Counted from the stretch's first letter, positions 42,465 through 52,203 are shown. The stretch: DNA of 64,000 bases from Rhodospirillales bacterium (GCA_020638365.1 JACKIQ010000001.1:62001-126000), one strand, 5' to 3'. Numbers and translations are program-made. Notes: a model not told the origin generated them from the sequence alone.

Positions 42465-43187
42465 ATGGAAAACTCTATTTATCTCGGCCTGTCCAGACAG
42501 CTTACGCTTCAGACCAATCTGGATATCGTGGCCAATAATATCGCTAACGTGAACACGAACGGGTTTCGTGCGCAAGCTCCCATGTTCGAAGAATATCTTT
42601 CCGATCCGCGCGGCAATGGCGATCCCCTGTCCTTTGTCGTCGATTACGGACAATATAACAATACCTCTCCCGGATCACAGGCTCAGACCGGAAATCCCTT
42701 TGACGTTGCCCTTAACGGTCCTGGATTCCTTACGGTTCAACTGCCGGACGGCAGTCTCGGCTACACGCGCGACGGGCATTTCGATAAGACCGCCGAGGGT
42801 ACGCTTGTCACGGCGGGCGGTCTTCCTGTCGTCGGTTCGGGCGGGCCGATTACCGTGCCGAAGGATTCGACGGATTTCATCGTCGACCAGCGCGGGGCGA
42901 TTTCGGACCAGAACGGTCAAATCGCGCGGCTGGACGTCGTTGAATTCGCCAACCTGCAATCTCTGAAACCGAAGGGAAACAACGCCTACAGCAGCACAGA
43001 AACCCCGATCGAAGCTACCAAGACACGCGTTGCACAAGGGTTTCTTGAAGGATCGAACGTGCAGCCCGTCGTTGAAACGAACAGAATGATCAAGATCCTT
43101 CGGCAGTTTCAGGCGGTGCAAAGGATGCTGGACGCCGAGCATGAACGGCAGCGTACGGCCATCCAGAGGCTTACAGGTGGACAATGA
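42465..43187 (+). CDS. flgF: Flagellar proximal rod protein FlgF
   Basis: A 240-residue rod protein. MENSIYLGLSRQLTLQTNLD, VANNIANVNTNGFRAQAPMF, LNGPGFLTVQL, YTRDGHFDKTAEGTLVTAGG and the C-terminal VETNRMIKILRQFQAVQRML are FlgF features. The frame is open 104 codons further upstream, but those residues have no rod homology and would cross the sigma-54 promoter. The chosen ATG has an AAGGATG site. First gene of flgF-flgG-flgA-flgH. Confidence 0.96.
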   Translation: MENSIYLGLSRQLTLQTNLDIVANNIANVNTNGFRAQAPMFEEYLSDPRGNGDPLSFVVDYGQYNNTSPGSQAQTGNPFDVALNGPGFLTVQLPDGSLGYTRDGHFDKTAEGTLVTAGGLPVVGSGGPITVPKDSTDFIVDQRGAISDQNGQIARLDVVEFANLQSLKPKGNNAYSSTETPIEATKTRVAQGFLEGSNVQPVVETNRMIKILRQFQAVQRMLDAEHERQRTAIQRLTGGQ

Positions 43188-43225
43188 TAGTTCATGAATA
43201 CCGTTTATCTTAAAGGAGTAAAAAG

Positions 43226-44011
<786 letters not shown>

Positions 44012-44045
44012 GAAGCCCTAGTTTAGAAGGCAAGGAGAGAGGCCG

Positions 44046-45017
44046 ATGAAGATCATTTCCGATACCACCTTGAGCAAAGCGCAGAGCGTACGGCGGGTGC
44101 TTGGGATCGTGGCAATCGCCGCGATGCTGGCCCTGCCCGTACGCGGCTCGCTGGCGATGGGATTAAAGGAAAATGTCGTCGTATCGAACAATACGATTAC
44201 TCTGGGAGATATTTTTTACGGTCTTGAGAGGGATGAGGACCGGGTTCTAGGCGTCTCACCGCGCCCCGGACAGGATATGGTTCTGAACGCCCGAACATTG
44301 CTTCGTATTGCGATCGCCCTTGATCTTCCATGGCGCCCCACTAGTTCAAGCGAACAGGTTGTTATCCGCCGGGACGCTACAATCATCGGGCAGGGCGCGA
44401 TAGAGGACTACCTGAAGAAGGCCATTTACAATGAGGGCTTTACGGGCGATTTCACCGTCCGAATCCCGCCCGATTACAGCCAGATCGTCCTGCCCCGCGA
44501 CGAACCGGCAAGCCTTGAGGTTACGCGGGTTGCGCTCAACCGTATAAAGAATACCTTCGAGGCAACCGTTGCCGCACCATCGGCCGACAACCCGATCCAG
44601 AAATTCCAGCTTAGCGGGACCATCCATCCGCTGATTTCCGTTCCAGTCCTGAAAGAGAATATCGAGAACGGGCATGTCATCGGGGCGCGCGACATCGAAT
44701 TTATACAGGTCCGGGAATCCGATTTCGTCAACGGGACCATCGTTGACGAGCAGTCGATGATCGGAATGACCCCGCGGCGTTTTATTCTGGCCGGAAGGCC
44801 GCTGCGGTCGGGCGATATGGTCGCGCCGAAAATCGTTTCCCGGGGTGATCTTGTGACGGTTCTTCTCAATCAGGGGCCGCTTAGCCTGACGGCCAAGGGA
44901 AAGGCGCTTGAGAACGGCGCAAAGGGCGACGTTATCCGCGTGGTGAACGTATCGAGCAATGTGACGATCGAGGCGCTGGTCACGGGGGTAAACGAAGTTC
45001 GGGTCGATTCCCGATAG
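44046..45017 (+). CDS. flgA: Flagellar P-ring assembly chaperone FlgA
   Basis: A 323-residue periplasmic chaperone for FlgI. A signal peptide (VLGIVAIAAMLALPVRGSLA) follows a 16-residue basic N-terminal stretch. The C-terminal SAF domain and FlgA tail read GRPLRSGDMVAPKIVSRGDL, VTVLLNQGPLSLTAKGKALE and DVIRVVNVSSNVTIEALVTG. Its order after flgG and before flgH matches the Caulobacter-type arrangement. An AAGGAGAG site precedes the start. Confidence 0.92.
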   Translation: MKIISDTTLSKAQSVRRVLGIVAIAAMLALPVRGSLAMGLKENVVVSNNTITLGDIFYGLERDEDRVLGVSPRPGQDMVLNARTLLRIAIALDLPWRPTSSSEQVVIRRDATIIGQGAIEDYLKKAIYNEGFTGDFTVRIPPDYSQIVLPRDEPASLEVTRVALNRIKNTFEATVAAPSADNPIQKFQLSGTIHPLISVPVLKENIENGHVIGARDIEFIQVRESDFVNGTIVDEQSMIGMTPRRFILAGRPLRSGDMVAPKIVSRGDLVTVLLNQGPLSLTAKGKALENGAKGDVIRVVNVSSNVTIEALVTGVNEVRVDSR

Positions 45018-45067
45018 AGAGCAATTCACGATTTATAACTGTGTAACATTGAAGACGAGGTGTCGGT

Positions 45068-45835
45068 ATGCGTAAGACTAGAACAGGAAATATCAGGGGC
45101 CGGAGGTTGGCGGTGTGCGTGGCGACGGCTGCGCTTCTGAGCGGGTGCGCGACTGCGGATAAACTCTCCAAGGTTGGAAAAGAGCCGGAAATGTCGTCCA
45201 TATCCAACCCCGTGACACAGGATAATTACCAGCCGGTCAGCTTACCCATGCCCGCTCCAACAAAGGTCGTGCGCGAGAAAAATTCCCTGTGGCAGTCAGA
45301 CCGCGTGACGTTCTTCAAAGACCAGCGGGCGGCGAATGTCGGGGATATCATCACGGTACTGATCGACATTGACGACCAGGCGGAAATCGACAACAGTTCC
45401 AAGCGCTCACGATCAAGCTCGGAAGGGGCCGGACTTGGCGCATTTCTTGGGTACGAACAAGCGCTGAACCGCGTTTTGCCAGAGGCGGTAGATAACAGCA
45501 ACCTTGCCGAAGCCGATTCAAACTCCAGCTATACCGGGACCGGCGCAATCGACCGGGAAGACAAAATAGAGATGCGCATGGCGGCACTCGTGACGCAGGT
45601 CCTGCCGAACGGGAATATGGTCATTCACGGCAAGCAGGAGGTGCGCGTTAATTTCGAGAAGCGCGTTCTGGCGATCGACGGAGTGATCCGACCCGAGGAT
45701 ATCGGCGTTGAAAACACCGTCGGCTACGACCAGATCGCCGAAGCCCGAGTCGTTTACGGCGGCGAAGGACAGATTACGGATGTGCAGCAGCCGCGCTACG
45801 GGCAGCAGGTCTATGACGTGATCTTCCCGTTCTAA
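45068..45835 (+). CDS. flgH: Flagellar L-ring lipoprotein FlgH
   Basis: The 255-residue L-ring subunit in the outer membrane. The lipobox LLSGC puts the lipidated Cys at residue 27. NSLWQSDRVTFFKDQRAANV, GDIITVLIDIDDQAEIDNSS, LPNGNMVIHGKQEVRVNFEK, RPEDIGVENTV and ADARV-like IAEARVVYGGEGQI are FlgH features. It ends the flgF-flgG-flgA-flgH operon; a hairpin terminator lies 35 bp downstream. Confidence 0.96.
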   Translation: MRKTRTGNIRGRRLAVCVATAALLSGCATADKLSKVGKEPEMSSISNPVTQDNYQPVSLPMPAPTKVVREKNSLWQSDRVTFFKDQRAANVGDIITVLIDIDDQAEIDNSSKRSRSSSEGAGLGAFLGYEQALNRVLPEAVDNSNLAEADSNSSYTGTGAIDREDKIEMRMAALVTQVLPNGNMVIHGKQEVRVNFEKRVLAIDGVIRPEDIGVENTVGYDQIAEARVVYGGEGQITDVQQPRYGQQVYDVIFPF

Positions 45836-45869
45836 TGAGAAAACCCTCCTCTCCTGCATATAAATTAAC

Positions 45870-45905
45870 AACCGGCTCCCTTAACTCCTCAAGGGGGCCG
45901 GTTTA
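45870..45905. terminator. Bidirectional terminator between flgH and dksA
   Basis: Stem AACCGGCTCCCTT (45870-45882) / AAGGGGGCCGGTT (45891-45903), one G-T pair, 8-nt loop, then a short T stretch on the plus strand and A/T-rich flank on the other. It serves the convergent flgH and dksA transcripts. Confidence 0.75.
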
Positions 45906-45928
45906 ACAATTTCGGATAGATTTTACGC

Positions 45929-46363
45929 TTACTCGTCGCGCTTGGTGCGTTCAAGGCGCTCATGGCGCTCCTGCGCTTCGAGCGAGAGGGTCGCGATGGG
46001 ACGGGCCTTCAAACGGGCGATGGAAATCGGCTCCCCCGTCTCTTCGCAGAAGCCGTATTCGCCCATATTTATCGATTCGAGCGCGGAATTTATCTTGCTG
46101 ATGAGCTTACGTTCACGATCTCTGGTGCGCAGTTCCAGCGCGTGATCGGTTTCGGCAGATGCACGGTCAGCCATATCAGGTTTCTGAAGTTCCGTGCCCT
46201 GCAAGGTTTCCTGTATAGTGTGTTCAGATTCCTTGAGAAGCTCCGTGCGCCATTCAACCAGTTTCTGGCGGAAATACTCAAGCATAACCGGATTCATGAA
46301 ACCATTCTTGTCTTTTTCCGGATCGTATTTTTCAGGAATACTTACTTTTGCAGTCGCAGTCAT
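45929..46363 (-). CDS. dksA: RNA polymerase-binding regulator DksA
   Basis: A 144-residue coiled-coil protein that enters the RNA polymerase secondary channel and works with ppGpp. The coiled-coil tip motif DMADRASAETDHALELRTRD has the expected acidic residues. The zinc-finger region reads YGFCEETGEPISIARLKARP: only one of the four usual zinc-binding Cys remains, as in other alphaproteobacterial DksA, so it probably folds without zinc. It has its own promoter and sits between fliX and flgH, a common alphaproteobacterial neighbourhood. Confidence 0.93.
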   Translation of the reverse strand: MTATAKVSIPEKYDPEKDKNGFMNPVMLEYFRQKLVEWRTELLKESEHTIQETLQGTELQKPDMADRASAETDHALELRTRDRERKLISKINSALESINMGEYGFCEETGEPISIARLKARPIATLSLEAQERHERLERTKRDE

Positions 46364-46424
46364 CGTTCAGATCTATCCCTTTAATGCTTAATGTTTTCAC
46401 ATGATCAATAAAAAAAGATGCAAT

Positions 46425-46453
46425 CTTATAAGGGGAACAAGGGGCAAAAACAA
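46425..46453 (-). promoter_or_regulatory. dksA promoter
   Basis: On the minus strand, TTGTTT (46453-46448), 17 bp spacer, TATAAG (46430-46425). Transcription would start near 46418, about 55 nt ahead of dksA. Confidence 0.65.
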
Positions 46454-46530
46454 GAAAATACCATTTTCGTGGCAAGAAATGACGCTTCGTAAAACCCTGG
46501 CCACATAAAAAAGTGTTATAAAACAATTCT

Positions 46531-46959
46531 TTATTCGTTCAGAGCAATCCGCATCTTGGCCAGTTCGACCTGTGCGCGGAGGTCGATTTCATCCATGATG
46601 TCCGTCAGTTTCGGGTCCTGAACCTTCTCGCGGTGGGAGGCCACGACATCGGCGATATCAATCATATGGCCTACCGTCAGGTTCCCCGTGAGCATCGCCG
46701 TGCGTATGTTTTCCAGCCCTTCTATAATACTGTTTGAGCGCTCGCGCATGCGTTTTCGGGCTGCACGCTCGGTGGGGTTTTCGGCGGCCTGAACTGCCAG
46801 CAGAGAATCGACATTCGTTATAGCCTTGGTCGTAGCGACAGACTGCGATTCCTGCCCGGACTTTATATACTGGCTGAAATCAACGCCTTCATCACTCGCG
46901 GAGGACGATTTTTTTGCGCTTCCCGCAGAGCGGGTCTTTTTCGGACCTTCAACCTTCAT
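46531..46959 (-). CDS. fliX: Flagellar assembly regulator FliX
   Basis: A 142-residue protein of the FliX family, found in alphaproteobacteria. In Caulobacter it links completion of the early basal body to sigma-54/FlbD-dependent late gene expression. The conserved C-terminal part is visible (LENIRTAMLTGNLTVGHMID, and DIMDEIDLRAQVELAKMRIA). The frame opens at 46983, but the ATG at 46959 has an AAGGA site and begins with the usual MKVEG. It is divergent from flgI, which has a sigma-54 promoter; flbD is not in the window. Confidence 0.92.
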   Translation of the reverse strand: MKVEGPKKTRSAGSAKKSSSASDEGVDFSQYIKSGQESQSVATTKAITNVDSLLAVQAAENPTERAARKRMRERSNSIIEGLENIRTAMLTGNLTVGHMIDIADVVASHREKVQDPKLTDIMDEIDLRAQVELAKMRIALNE

Positions 46960-47290
46960 GGTTTTATTCCTTTTTACATTCAACGGGCCCTTCTCCCTGA
47001 TAGCTTACGCCCTTGCGGGCGCGCTTTGCAAGCAGGCAAGAATTGCCCAGTCGCAAGAGGGGGTTGGACAAAACAGCCGGGTTTTCCTGTTCTGCAATTT
47101 TCATACCTGTCCTGCATGTCCGTGACGCGCCCTTTTTCCGGGGAGGCAAACTGGCACGGGTTTCGCATGTCTCTCCTTGGACGATTGTGTTTTTTATTAC
47201 GGAAATACAAGTGTTCAACAGGTAGGAAGCTTCCTGCCTGAAACGGAATAACGGCAGCCGCCTATGCGGTTTTGTAACTTGAAGGGTGTT
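46960..47290. other. Divergent intergenic region fliX / flgI
   Basis: The 331 bp hold the sigma-54 promoter for flgI (annotated) and presumably the fliX promoter, for which I see no clear hexamers. Small frames on both strands here lack homology and are not called. Confidence 0.6.
47152..47168 (+). promoter_or_regulatory. Sigma-54 promoter for the flgI-to-flgE operon
   Basis: TGGCACG (47152-47158), N4, TCGCA (47163-47167): one base off consensus, GG and GC 12 bp apart. The start near 47178 would give a leader of about 113 nt to flgI. Confidence 0.78.
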
Positions 47291-48502
47291 ATGCTTCGTA
47301 CGGCGAGACATAAAGAATTGCGTAAGTGCGGCTTTCCTGAAATCCGCAACGAGTTGGGAAAAAAGGACGGGCGCAACCGCTATTTGACCAGAGTCCTTGG
47401 ATTGCTGGCAGTGGCGGCTGCGCTCCTTTTCCTGTCGTCCGGGCCGACGATGGCCAAGACTTCGCGCATCAAGGATATCGTGGACGTCGAGGGGGTTCGG
47501 GAGAACCAGCTTGTCGGCTACGGTCTGGTGGTCGGACTGAACGGGACGGGCGACGGATTGAACAACTCCCCTTTTACCGAGCAGAGCCTGATCGCTATGC
47601 TTGAGCGGCTAGGCGTGAACGTGCGGGGAGAAAATCTTAACACCGGAAACGTGGCGGCGGTGATGGTAACGGCTACCCTGCCCCCTTTTACCAACCAGGG
47701 TTCACGGATTGACGTCAATGTCTCCGCGCTTGGCGATGCCAGCAGCCTTCAGGGGGGAACGCTTCTGGTTACACCCCTCATGGCCGCCGATGGTGAGGTC
47801 TACGCCGTCGCGCAGGGCGAAGTGAATGTCTCCGGATTTTCGGCCGAAGGCGACGCGGCGAGCGTTACGCAAAACGTGCCGACTGCCGGTCGGATCCCTT
47901 CCGCTGCCATCGTTGAAAAAGAAATTAATTTTCAGCTTACGGATATGCAGGAAGTCCGCCTGGCTTTGCGCAACCCGGATTTCACAACCTCGCGGCGCAT
48001 CGCACAGGCGATCAACGGGTTTACGGGCAGCACTCTGGCGACGCCCGAGAATTCGGCCAGCGTTCTTTTAAAGAGGCCGTTTGATTATCAGGGTTCTATC
48101 GTCGACCTTGTTACGGATATCGAGCTTCTGCCCGTTCAGCCCGACCAGCCCGCAAAGGTCGTTATCAGCGAGCGTTCCGGCGTTGTCGTGATGGGAGCGG
48201 ATGTGCGCGTGAGTTCGGTGGCTATCGCGCAGGGCAACCTGACACTTAAAATTACCGAGACGCCTCAGGTTTCGCAGGCCAACCCCTTTGCGGATCAGGG
48301 GCAGACAGTCGTCGTTCCGCGGACCGACGTTTCGGCGAATACGGGCGAGGATGTGAAGCTTGCCGTACTGGACGCGGGCGTTACCCTGCAAGATCTAGTG
48401 ACCAGCCTGAACAAGCTGGGCGTCAAGCCGCGAGATATCATCACCATTCTTCAGGCCATCAAAACCGCAGGTGCCCTGCAAGCCGAGATTGAGGTGATGT
48501 GA
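47291..48502 (+). CDS. flgI: Flagellar P-ring protein FlgI
   Basis: A 403-residue periplasmic P-ring subunit. A long basic N-terminal stretch precedes the signal peptide core (LTRVLGLLAVAAALLFLSSG, cleaved near MAKTS). RIKDIVDVEGVRENQLVGYG, VVGLNGTGDGLNNSPFTEQS, GTLLVTPLMAADGEVYAVAQ and SSVAIAQGNLTLKITETPQV are FlgI. The ATG at 47291 is preferred because of its GAAGGG site; one at 47264 in the same frame is possible. It opens a seven-gene plus-strand operon ending with flgE. Confidence 0.95.
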   Translation: MLRTARHKELRKCGFPEIRNELGKKDGRNRYLTRVLGLLAVAAALLFLSSGPTMAKTSRIKDIVDVEGVRENQLVGYGLVVGLNGTGDGLNNSPFTEQSLIAMLERLGVNVRGENLNTGNVAAVMVTATLPPFTNQGSRIDVNVSALGDASSLQGGTLLVTPLMAADGEVYAVAQGEVNVSGFSAEGDAASVTQNVPTAGRIPSAAIVEKEINFQLTDMQEVRLALRNPDFTTSRRIAQAINGFTGSTLATPENSASVLLKRPFDYQGSIVDLVTDIELLPVQPDQPAKVVISERSGVVVMGADVRVSSVAIAQGNLTLKITETPQVSQANPFADQGQTVVVPRTDVSANTGEDVKLAVLDAGVTLQDLVTSLNKLGVKPRDIITILQAIKTAGALQAEIEVM

Positions 48503-48873
48503 TGCTGAACTCCGTTGCACCCGGAACAGATCTTGCGCTTTTGCAACTCCAGCAGACGGACGGGCTGCGCGTGACCGACCAGTTGGCGGCGACACGAAAC
48601 GCGAAGAAGATCGAGGAAGCGGCGCAAGAATTCGAAGCGGTCTTCATTACCGAAATGCTCAAACCGATGTTCGAGAACATTTCCACGGACGGGATGTTCG
48701 GCGGAGGAAAAGGAGAAGAGGTTTTCCGCTCTTTCCTTCTCCAAGAATACGGGCGGGACATTTCAAAGGCCGGCGGGTTTGGACTGGCCCGCGAAGTCAA
48801 AGCGGAGTTGTTAAGACTTCAAGAAGCGCAGGGGCAAGCATCGGACGCCGCCAAAGCCACGGGATCATTTTAG
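48502..48873 (+). CDS. flgJ: FlgJ-like rod-binding protein without muramidase domain
   Basis: A 123-residue protein equal to the N-terminal rod-capping domain of FlgJ. AAQEFEAVFITEMLKPMFEN, GMFGGGKGEEVFRSFLLQEY and GFGLAREVKAELLRLQE are the Rod-binding signature. The C-terminal glucosaminidase domain of enterobacterial FlgJ is absent, as is usual in alphaproteobacteria, so a separate enzyme must open the wall. The ATG shares one base with the flgI stop (TGATG). Confidence 0.9.
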   Translation: MLNSVAPGTDLALLQLQQTDGLRVTDQLAATRNAKKIEEAAQEFEAVFITEMLKPMFENISTDGMFGGGKGEEVFRSFLLQEYGRDISKAGGFGLAREVKAELLRLQEAQGQASDAAKATGSF

Positions 48874-48887
48874 AAAGGACCTAGGTC

Positions 48888-49373
48888 ATGACAAAAACAC
48901 AGATTAAGACTGACAAAGCGCAGGACAGGAAAAGCACCCTGCCCCAAAATCCTTCTGCGGCTTTGCGCGAACTGATCCGTTTGACAAAAGCCCTGCGCGA
49001 TATGGCCGAGCAGGAAACGCAGGCCCTTATCACCAATAACATGCTGCCCTTCGCATACCTGCAAATGGACAAGGAAAGTCTTGTCGCGAAATATCAGGAC
49101 GCAGCCGAAGAATTTCGCCGCCGGCTGGAGGAGTTTCGCGGTGCGGACCCTGCCCTGCTGAAGCAACTTGAGACCCTACAGAACGAGCTAAAAGAAAAAA
49201 GCTCTGCAAACAACGAAATGGTCGACCGAATCCGAAGCCGCTCCATGGCCAGCACGATGGAAAGTCTTTTTATGGCTCAGGAGCTTGGCCAGCGCGTGGA
49301 GTGGCCGGAGAAGAAGACACCTGCCGATCAGCAGAACGATACTCAGCACAATGAGGAAGGAGCCAGAAGATGA
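48888..49373 (+). CDS. FlgN-like putative flagellar export chaperone (first copy)
   Basis: A 161-residue all-helical soluble protein. LRELIRLTKALRDMAEQETQ, followed by PFAYLQMDKESLVAKYQDAA, fits the FlgN pattern of an N-terminal coiled coil with a short loop. FlgN holds hook-associated proteins FlgK and FlgL for export. The gene follows flgJ, a typical site for flgN. The stop overlaps the next start (ATGA). Sequence likeness to classical FlgN is weak, so the role is probable, not proven. Confidence 0.68.
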   Translation: MTKTQIKTDKAQDRKSTLPQNPSAALRELIRLTKALRDMAEQETQALITNNMLPFAYLQMDKESLVAKYQDAAEEFRRRLEEFRGADPALLKQLETLQNELKEKSSANNEMVDRIRSRSMASTMESLFMAQELGQRVEWPEKKTPADQQNDTQHNEEGARR

Positions 49374-49867
49374 CCGATTATCCAGTCCAGCGACCTGCCG
49401 CCTCACAAGACGCTACCGAGAGCAACCAGGACATCAACAACGCCTTGCGGGAAATGATCGCGGTCGTTCTCGCCCTGCAGTCGATTTACGAGATGGAGAC
49501 GGAAATTCTCAAGTCTCAGGACGGGAAAGCCTTTCTTGAATTTCAGGATCGAAAGTCCGATGCGGCGCGTGCATACCAGTCGGCAATCAGCACACTGATC
49601 CTGCGCAAGGAAGAGGTGAAGGCCGCAGATTCCGCCCTGCGCGAAGAGCTAAAAGCTACGCAGAACCAGTTTTCAAAGGTTATTCAGGCGAACATGAACC
49701 ACTTGAACAGGATGCGTAAATGCACGGAAAAGCTTGGACAGACCATGCGTAATGCGGCCATCCGCGCAGCTCAGGAAAAAAGCACGTTCAGCTACGGCGA
49801 GAACGGAAAGTTGAAACCTTCGGCAAACATGCGCCGGGTTTCCTCTGGTATCAGCGAAACGGCTTAA
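49370..49867 (+). CDS. FlgN-like putative flagellar export chaperone (second copy)
   Basis: A 165-residue helical protein with the same plan as the gene before it: NNALREMIAVVLALQSIYEM, then ILKSQDGKAFLEFQDRKSDA and a long coiled coil (about 65-125). The C-terminus is basic and possibly disordered. The two neighbours are coupled by an ATGA overlap and probably arose by old duplication, or form a pair of export chaperones with different clients. Not firmly identified. Confidence 0.6.
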   Translation: MTDYPVQRPAASQDATESNQDINNALREMIAVVLALQSIYEMETEILKSQDGKAFLEFQDRKSDAARAYQSAISTLILRKEEVKAADSALREELKATQNQFSKVIQANMNHLNRMRKCTEKLGQTMRNAAIRAAQEKSTFSYGENGKLKPSANMRRVSSGISETA

Positions 49868-49881
49868 GATCGGAAAAAAAT

Positions 49882-51495
49882 ATGAACAGCGACGCCCTTT
49901 TTACTTTCAGCGCGATCCAGAAGGATCTTCAACTGCCCGCCAACGATACCGCTATAAAATCGAAGGCGCTGACCCGCCGCGCCCATGAGAACGCGTCGAC
50001 GCGCAACACTCCGCACACGACACAAAGCAAGGGTCAGAACGACTCTGCGAACAGCAAGAGTTTTGACGATTACATATCCGAGGCCAGCCGTGAGAAAGAC
50101 GCACGGAGCGAGCCGAACGCAGTTCAGGAAAAAGTACTGTCTGGCAAGGGTGCAGAAACCGACGATCTGCGGAGTCTTCTTGGCGATCTTCTGGCCGGTC
50201 TGAGAAACGATAAAGGCGGGGCCGACGAAGAAACGTCCTCTGAGGAGGCCGGGGACAGTGATCCGGCCGGTCTTCTTCTTTCTTTTCTTGCCGATGGTCG
50301 AAGGAACTCGAAACTGGCCGGAGATGTGGCGGATACGGACGGGAGCGATCGTGATGGCTTCCTGACGCAGACTGCGCTTCAGTTACAAAAGGCTGAAGGC
50401 GAACATGACAGGATTCCTCAAAGCCTGCTGGCTTTGCTTAATTCCGCCGGAGGGCAAGACGGCCTCAAGGCGCTTTCCGATTTCCTGAACCAAGAGGATC
50501 TAAGCGCAATCGACGGGCTTGCGCCTGAAATCCTTGCGCAGTTGCGCACGGAAGTCGAGGCGGCGATCGAAGAGAACCGAGACTTCGATTCCTTTGCGGC
50601 CTTAAACGAAATTATTACCCGGATCGTGGAACTGACGAAGCCGGAAGCGCAAAGTTCTGAGAGCGTCCGGCAATCCGTTCAAGCCAGCGAAGCCGGCGCC
50701 CCCGATATCGGTCACAAAAAGGATGCGCGATTTGAAAGCCGTTATGATCTCGACCGTTTCGCGCAGACGCTAGCGATGGACACCCAAGGCGGCGAAGATG
50801 CTTTCCGTTCCGCCCTTCGCACGGCTCAGGCCCTGCACAGACCTTCAGACGGACATCTTGAAAGCAGCCTTAAAACCGGGACATCGTTGCCTGCGTTGCT
50901 GTTCTCTCCGGGTGCCGAGAGCGGCATATTCTCTGGCTTCGCCGAACAAGGCGGACTGTTCTCTTCCCTGGCAGGCAGCGGGGCCGTCAGCTCCAACGCC
51001 CCTACTCTTTCCGGACCGAGCCTGATTAACCCGGCGCTCCATGCGCCGAGCGCTGCACAACCGCATCCGGCAGTGCAAACCGTTGCCGCGACCCTCCAGA
51101 AATTTGGAGGCGAAAAACAGGATACGCGCATCACCCTTCAGCTTGATCCGCCGGAACTGGGACGCGTCGAGGTGAAGATGAGCCTGAACAAGGACAATGC
51201 CGCTAAGGTCGTGCTGACAATCGAGAAGCCGGAAACGTTCGTCATGCTTCAACGGGATGCGCATGTGCTTGAGCGGGCGCTGGCGGACGCCGGGCTTTCG
51301 GCCGACGGTTCAGGGCTTGAGTTCACGCTGGCCGACGAGGGTTACAGTTTCGGCCGTGGCGGTGAGAACGGCAGCGGGGGCAGAGGATTTGCCCAGGGGG
51401 GCGGCGATAAGGAAGAAACCGTTCTTATCGCCAGTTCGATGGGGTGGAGCGTCGATCCCGTCACGGGGCGTATGCAATATGACACCCTCGTTTAA
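49882..51495 (+). CDS. fliK: Flagellar hook-length control protein FliK
   Basis: A 537-residue exported ruler. The first two thirds are low-complexity, Asp/Ser/Gly-rich and probably extended. The C-terminal FliK domain that signals to FlhB is clear: ITLQLDPPELGRVEVKMSLN, KVVLTIEKPETFVMLQRDAH, LERALADAGLSADGSGLEFT. It lies between the FlgN-like genes and flgD, a standard place for fliK next to hook genes. Confidence 0.9.
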   Translation: MNSDALFTFSAIQKDLQLPANDTAIKSKALTRRAHENASTRNTPHTTQSKGQNDSANSKSFDDYISEASREKDARSEPNAVQEKVLSGKGAETDDLRSLLGDLLAGLRNDKGGADEETSSEEAGDSDPAGLLLSFLADGRRNSKLAGDVADTDGSDRDGFLTQTALQLQKAEGEHDRIPQSLLALLNSAGGQDGLKALSDFLNQEDLSAIDGLAPEILAQLRTEVEAAIEENRDFDSFAALNEIITRIVELTKPEAQSSESVRQSVQASEAGAPDIGHKKDARFESRYDLDRFAQTLAMDTQGGEDAFRSALRTAQALHRPSDGHLESSLKTGTSLPALLFSPGAESGIFSGFAEQGGLFSSLAGSGAVSSNAPTLSGPSLINPALHAPSAAQPHPAVQTVAATLQKFGGEKQDTRITLQLDPPELGRVEVKMSLNKDNAAKVVLTIEKPETFVMLQRDAHVLERALADAGLSADGSGLEFTLADEGYSFGRGGENGSGGRGFAQGGGDKEETVLIASSMGWSVDPVTGRMQYDTLV

Positions 51496-51516
51496 CACGT
51501 AGAAAAGGATTGAGAG

Positions 51517-52203
51517 ATGGCCAGCGATGTCACCGTAAACAAAGCCGTACAGTCCCAGTTGAAGACGCTGAACGGGAATGCGCAACTGGCGGAGGATTTC
51601 GACGACTTCCTTCGGCTTCTGACCACTCAGCTGCAGAACCAGGACCCGCTTTCTCCGCTGGATACGAACGAGTTCACCAGCCAGCTTGTCCAGTTTGCGG
51701 GAGTTGAGCAGCAGATCAACATGAACCAGAAACTCAACGATCTTGTCTCGCTGGGGATCGGCACGTCCTTCTCAGGCGCGTTGAGCTATGTCGGGCTGGA
51801 TGTGAGCTACCTGAGTTCGGAATTGAATTTCGACGGTTCGACGCCGGTGAAAATCGACTACGCCATCGACGGCGTTCCCAAAGAAGCGGCCGTCAATATT
51901 TACGACGGGACCGGCGCGCTTGTCTTTTCTCAAGAAATCAACGGCAGCGAGGGGTCCAATTCCTTCACCTGGACCGGGGCGCACAAAGGCGGCGGTCTGG
52001 TCGATCCGGGTACATACGAAGTCCGGATCGACGCGGTGGACGACCTAGACGCACCGCTTAGCACCTCGACCGTTGTGAGCGGCCATGTGCGGGGGATTGA
52101 AACCCAGAACGGACAGACATTCCTTCTGATCGGAGACCGGGCTGTAGCCATCGGCAGCATCATCAACGCCAGCGAGCCGCAAAGCGGCGGCAGCACGGCC
52201 TAA
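51517..52203 (+). CDS. flgD: Hook-cap protein FlgD
   Basis: A 228-residue hook-assembly scaffold. The N-terminal signature FLRLLTTQLQNQDPLSPLDT, EFTSQLVQFAGVEQQINMNQ is clear, followed by the FLgD Ig-like/tudor part (VNIYDGTGALVFSQEINGSE, SFTWTGAHKGGG). An AAAGGA site precedes the ATG. It lies between fliK and the hook gene flgE. Confidence 0.95.
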   Translation: MASDVTVNKAVQSQLKTLNGNAQLAEDFDDFLRLLTTQLQNQDPLSPLDTNEFTSQLVQFAGVEQQINMNQKLNDLVSLGIGTSFSGALSYVGLDVSYLSSELNFDGSTPVKIDYAIDGVPKEAAVNIYDGTGALVFSQEINGSEGSNSFTWTGAHKGGGLVDPGTYEVRIDAVDDLDAPLSTSTVVSGHVRGIETQNGQTFLLIGDRAVAIGSIINASEPQSGGSTA

